Below the pieces are notes generated by a model that ran no database searches, was not told the DNA's origin, and saw nothing but the letters and a program-made list of their open reading frames with translations. A stretch of 64,000 bases of DNA from Colius striatus (taxonomy: Eukaryota; Chordata; Aves; Coliiformes; Coliidae): the NCBI RefSeq assembly GCF_028858725.1, contig NC_084773.1, positions 6,500,350-6,564,349 of the forward strand, written 5' to 3'. A program made the translations under genes and the position numbers. Below, piece after piece: positions 62,401-64,000 of this stretch (the stretch's first letter is position 1; every line of letters begins with the position of its first letter).

Positions 62401-63687
62401 TGAGTAGTTCCTCCTCAGCTCCATGTGCAGCCCCTCCTGGAAGCACCTGACAGTTGTGTGCTGCAGCCTTGTGTGGCAGTAGCCACGAGAGTGCTGGCTG
62501 GGAAGCAGCTGGGGTGAATGTTGTACCCCACAGTCCTTTCTACAACATTGGCTCAGTTTTTGAAGAAGGAGGAGCTGGCCACAGTGTTACAGAGCAGCCA
62601 CTTTGGGTTGTCTCTAGCAGCTTTTCATAGAATCATTGAATTGTTTTGATTGGAAAAAGACCTTAAAAGACCCGAGATCATTGAATCCCATCCTTTCCCT
62701 CCCCCTGCCAAGCCCAGCACTAACCCATGGCCCTCAGCACCTCAGCTCCATGGCTCTGCAATAGCTCCAGGGCTGGGCACTCCCCAGCTCCCTGGGCAGC
62801 CTGGCACAGGGGCTGACGATCCTCTCAGGGAAAGAGTTAGTTCTCATCTCCAATCTAAACCTCCCCTGGGACAACTTGAACCTATTTCCTCTTGTCCTGT
62901 CACTCATTACTTGGGAGAAGAGACCAACCCCCACCTCACTACAACCTCCTGTCAGGTAGTTGCAGACAGTGCTCATGTCTGCCCTCAGCCTCCTCTTCTC
63001 CAGGTTGAACACCCCCAGTTTCTCCCCATCAGACTTGTGCTCCAGCCCCTTCCCCAGCTCTGCTGCCCATCTCTGGACACACTCCAGCCCCTCAGTGTCT
63101 TTCTTGTGGTGAGGGGTCCAACAGTGAACACAGCACTCAAGGTGCAGCCTCACTAGTGCTGAGTACAGGGGGACAATCACTGTCCTGGCCCTGCTGGTCA
63201 CACTGTTTCTCATACAAGCCAGGATGCCATTGGCCTTGGCCACCTGGGCACAATGCTGCCTTGTATTCAGGTGGCTGTTAATCAACACCCCCAGGTCCTT
63301 TTCTGCCAGACAGCTTTCCAGCCCCTCTGCCTCAAGCCTGTAGCACTGCATGGGGTTCTTGTTCATCACAGACTTCCCCTGGTACAGGAGAAAGGGTGGG
63401 ACAGCTTGAACCAAAGTGCTACATCAGTACTCCATGCAATGAGGCAGCCTTGGAAGAGTCACAGTCTTTGTACTTTCTGCTCTGTTACTGAAGTGAGAGT
63501 AAATTTAGGACAGACTGTTGTAAAGATGCAGCGCTGGGGGGAAAGAGTACCAGATGTGTTAACCTTTCTGTTCCTTTGCCCTTAGGGACAAGGGAATGAA
63601 GCACATGGTTGGCAAGAACTGGCGGGACCTCTTTGACATGGTGATTGTGCAAGCTGACAAGCCCAACTTCTTCACCGACCGGAGGAA
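41210..63687 (+). CDS. NT5DC2: 5'-nucleotidase domain-containing protein 2 (partial, 5' nine exons)
   Basis: Joined exons: 41210-41492, 49599-49783, 50500-50574, 52463-52518, 54224-54317, 58422-58550, 61581-61641, 62297-62399, 63586-63687. All introns are GT-AG and the frame stays open (1,088 nt, about 362 residues). The N-terminus is Arg/Ala-rich without early acidic residues, a possible mitochondrial presequence. HAD motif I is at residues 126-131 (FDYDYT, with Asp127 and Asp129). Motif II is LFLITNSP (Thr322). The motif III/IV segments and C-terminus are outside the window; the human protein is about 520-560 residues. The family belongs to the cytosolic-II-type 5'-nucleotidases of the HAD fold; the substrate of NT5DC2 itself is not established. 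It diverges from SMIM4 as in human 3p21. Confidence 0.95.
43797..43861 (+). mobile_element. CR1 LINE 3' end fragment
   Basis: About 65 bp with GTTGGACTTGATGATCTTAA, then TCTTTTCCAGCC and the tail ATTCCATGATTCT. Sense relative to NT5DC2. Confidence 0.85.
45042..45136 (-). mobile_element. CR1 LINE 3' end fragment, antisense
   Basis: About 95 bp beginning TCACAGAATCTGAAGGGTTG and continuing with GGTCATCCAGTCCATCCCTT, the reverse complement of the CR1 3' end. Confidence 0.9.
46449..46558 (+). repeat. A-rich simple repeat with CCAA and CAAA units
   Basis: About 110 bp of A-rich sequence made of ACCAACCA, AAACAAAC and AAAGCAAAGC units. It gives rise to meaningless Lys/Asn/Gln-rich (plus) or Phe/Leu-rich (minus) frames. 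Confidence 0.85.
47211..47429 (+). mobile_element. CR1 LINE fragment with internal deletion
   Basis: About 219 bp with CR1 landmarks GGAGGATGGAGCCAGGCTCT, GGGGCAATGGG, GAATTTCTTCAGTGA, then a jump straight to TTCCTGTGTGACC and the 3' end (GGATGATCTTTTGAGG). Roughly 80-100 bp of the usual sequence between these parts is missing. Confidence 0.9.
48254..48272 (-). repeat. CR1 3' tail remnant, antisense
   Basis: ATCACAGAATCACAGAATG is the reverse complement of the CR1 tail octamers. No recognisable CR1 body is attached. Confidence 0.5.
49599..49783 (+). CDS. NT5DC2: NT5DC2 coding exon 2: HAD motif I
   Basis: 185 nt. It encodes [20 protein letters not shown], then [16 protein letters not shown] with the DxDxT nucleophile motif of HAD phosphatases, and ends in phase 0 after [10 protein letters not shown]. 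The 716-nt intron that follows (49784-50499) holds nothing recognised. Confidence 0.97.
50500..50574 (+). CDS. NT5DC2: NT5DC2 coding exon 3
   Basis: 75 nt, 25 codons, phase 0 at both ends: [20 protein letters not shown] and so on, closely matching mammalian NT5DC2. Confidence 0.96.
50575..52462 (+). other. NT5DC2: NT5DC2 intron 3, 1.9 kb
   Basis: No transposon or RNA gene was recognised. The minus-strand frame at 51000-51509 (169 codons) has no family character that I know. Confidence 0.75.
52463..52518 (+). CDS. NT5DC2: NT5DC2 coding exon 4 (small)
   Basis: 56 nt: [18 protein letters not shown] plus a split Arg codon. Easily missed by size, but the sequence is near-identical to the mammalian protein. 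Confidence 0.96.
52519..54223 (+). other. NT5DC2: NT5DC2 intron 4, 1.7 kb
   Basis: No repeat beyond short homopolymers was recognised. Confidence 0.75.
54224..54317 (+). CDS. NT5DC2: NT5DC2 coding exon 5
   Basis: 94 nt: [20 protein letters not shown] and [11 protein letters not shown], a conserved loop region of the family. The donor is GTATTG, a weak site. Confidence 0.96.
55728..56166 (+). mobile_element. CR1 LINE fragment
   Basis: About 440 bp, sense to NT5DC2. Landmarks: GGTGAGGGGGCTGGAGCACA, CAGACTGGAGAAGAG, GTCTCTTCTCCCAAGTGAT, GGACAAGAGGAAATAGCC, GGGGAGGTTTAGATTGGAG, CCATCCCTGGAGGTGTTTAA, GTGGTGGGCTTGGCAGTG, and the tail CTCTATGATTATG. 5'-truncated but complete at the 3' end. Confidence 0.95.
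57032..57048 (+). repeat. Short CTGG tandem repeat
   Basis: About four copies of CTGG in NT5DC2 intron 5. Confidence 0.7.
58422..58550 (+). CDS. NT5DC2: NT5DC2 coding exon 6
   Basis: 129 nt, 43 codons, phase 0 at both ends: [20 protein letters not shown] through [13 protein letters not shown]. Donor GTGAGT. Confidence 0.96.
58551..61580 (+). other. NT5DC2: NT5DC2 intron 6, 3.0 kb
   Basis: Mixed-composition sequence. Several open frames of 80-135 codons on both strands were examined by eye and none resembles a known protein. A short GTGTG-rich stretch lies near 60,590-60,620. Confidence 0.75.
61581..61641 (+). CDS. NT5DC2: NT5DC2 coding exon 7 (small)
   Basis: 61 nt: [20 protein letters not shown] plus one base of a Glu codon. 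The phase and the match to mammalian NT5DC2 confirm it. The 655-nt intron that follows (61642-62296) shows nothing recognised. Confidence 0.95.
62297..62399 (+). CDS. NT5DC2: NT5DC2 coding exon 8: HAD motif II
   Basis: 103 nt: [20 protein letters not shown] then [14 protein letters not shown]. The hydrophobic strand ending in Thr is HAD motif II. The donor GTGAGT at 62400 gives a split Val codon that joins exon 9 correctly. Confidence 0.96.
62626..63414 (-). mobile_element. CR1 LINE fragment with reverse-transcriptase C-terminal region
   Basis: About 790 bp antisense in the 1.2-kb intron between NT5DC2 exons 8 and 9. The 3' end is at 62626 (CATAGAATCATTGAATTG). The minus strand keeps a 226-codon open frame (63414-62734) with CR1 ORF2 features: [46 protein letters not shown] and [14 protein letters not shown]. 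It lacks the endonuclease and the catalytic part of the reverse transcriptase, so it is a dead 5'-truncated copy. The upper boundary could be about 63,390. Confidence 0.95.
63586..63687 (+). CDS. NT5DC2: NT5DC2 coding exon 9 (last in window)
   Basis: 102 nt: [20 protein letters not shown] then [12 protein letters not shown], ending AA of a Lys codon before donor GTAGGT at 63688. An in-frame TAG follows directly if the intron is retained. The next exons lie beyond 64,000. Confidence 0.94.
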
Positions 63688-64000
63688 GTAGGTGGCCTGG
63701 GGCACTGCTGCACATGGGCTTCAGCTTTGGGCCTCCTTCCCTGCAGGGAACTGCTCCTTTTACCTTCCAAAAGAGCAGTGGGTTTCTAAGGTCCTACTCT
63801 AGGTCCAGTAGGCATCCAGCTTTCCTCACAGGTGCTCTCTGAGGAGAGGAACACTGACCAGTGTGGGCACAAGTGGATAGAATGGGCAGTGCCAAGCAGA
63901 AGGCGTATGTCTGAACCTGGCTGTCTAAAGCTCATCAATTGTGTCATGGTCTAGGCTTAGCTGAGCTTTTTAGAGGTAATAATATACTTACCATTCCACT
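63688..64000 (+). other. NT5DC2: NT5DC2 intron 9 (start)
   Basis: The last 313 bp of the window. No exon, acceptor with matching coding sequence, or repeat was recognised. Confidence 0.75.

Noticed and set aside
62734-63414. 226-codon minus-strand open frame as a host gene
   Set aside because: The translation is CR1 reverse-transcriptase C-terminal sequence, so it is recorded as a mobile element.
1-64000. CRISPR array, bacterial operon, phage or defence system
   Set aside because: No regularly spaced direct repeats, operon-like gene packing or ribosome-binding sites. The window is plainly vertebrate.

Overview
The window is vertebrate nuclear DNA, most likely from a bird. It has long AT-rich introns, GT-AG exons that join in frame into vertebrate proteins, many CR1 LINE fragments (the dominant bird retrotransposon), one decayed LTR of a type I know from bird genomes, and a GC-rich CpG island. 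The gene order PBRM1 - SMIM4 - NT5DC2 is the one on human chromosome 3p21, shown here in the opposite orientation. All three genes were identified by translating the exons and comparing with remembered family sequences. No database search was run.

Region 1 (1-35,945, plus strand) is the 3' two-thirds of PBRM1 (polybromo-1, BAF180), the chromatin-targeting subunit of the PBAF SWI/SNF remodeller. Nineteen coding exons are visible, from the second half of bromodomain 3 to the stop codon at 32,971-32,973. They encode about 1,254 residues: bromodomains 3 (part), 4, 5 and 6, two BAH domains, an HMG box, a Gly/Pro/Met-rich region and a conserved C-terminus. A 3' UTR of about 3 kb follows. It carries two AU-rich nonamers, a possible antisense tRNA-derived SINE, and a poly(A) signal at 35,921.

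Region 2 (35,946 to about 38,310) is a short intergenic gap between converging genes. No gene was recognised in it.

Region 3 (about 38,310-40,277, minus strand) is SMIM4 (UQCC5), a two-exon gene for a 70-residue mitochondrial inner-membrane protein linked to complex III assembly. Its start lies in a CpG island (about 39,890-41,650) shared head-to-head with NT5DC2.

Region 4 (41,210 to beyond 64,000, plus strand) is NT5DC2, a HAD-superfamily 5'-nucleotidase-domain protein. Nine coding exons (about 362 residues) are in the window and the 3' end lies beyond it. Its introns hold most of the CR1 fragments.

I found no bacterial-type system, CRISPR array, unknown multi-gene cassette or convincing novel protein-coding gene. 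The points most worth checking are the tRNA-like element in the PBRM1 3' UTR, the antisense solo LTR with a sense-strand AATAAA inside PBRM1, two consecutive in-frame cassette exons in PBRM1, the compact divergent promoter, and a CR1 copy with a long open frame between NT5DC2 exons.
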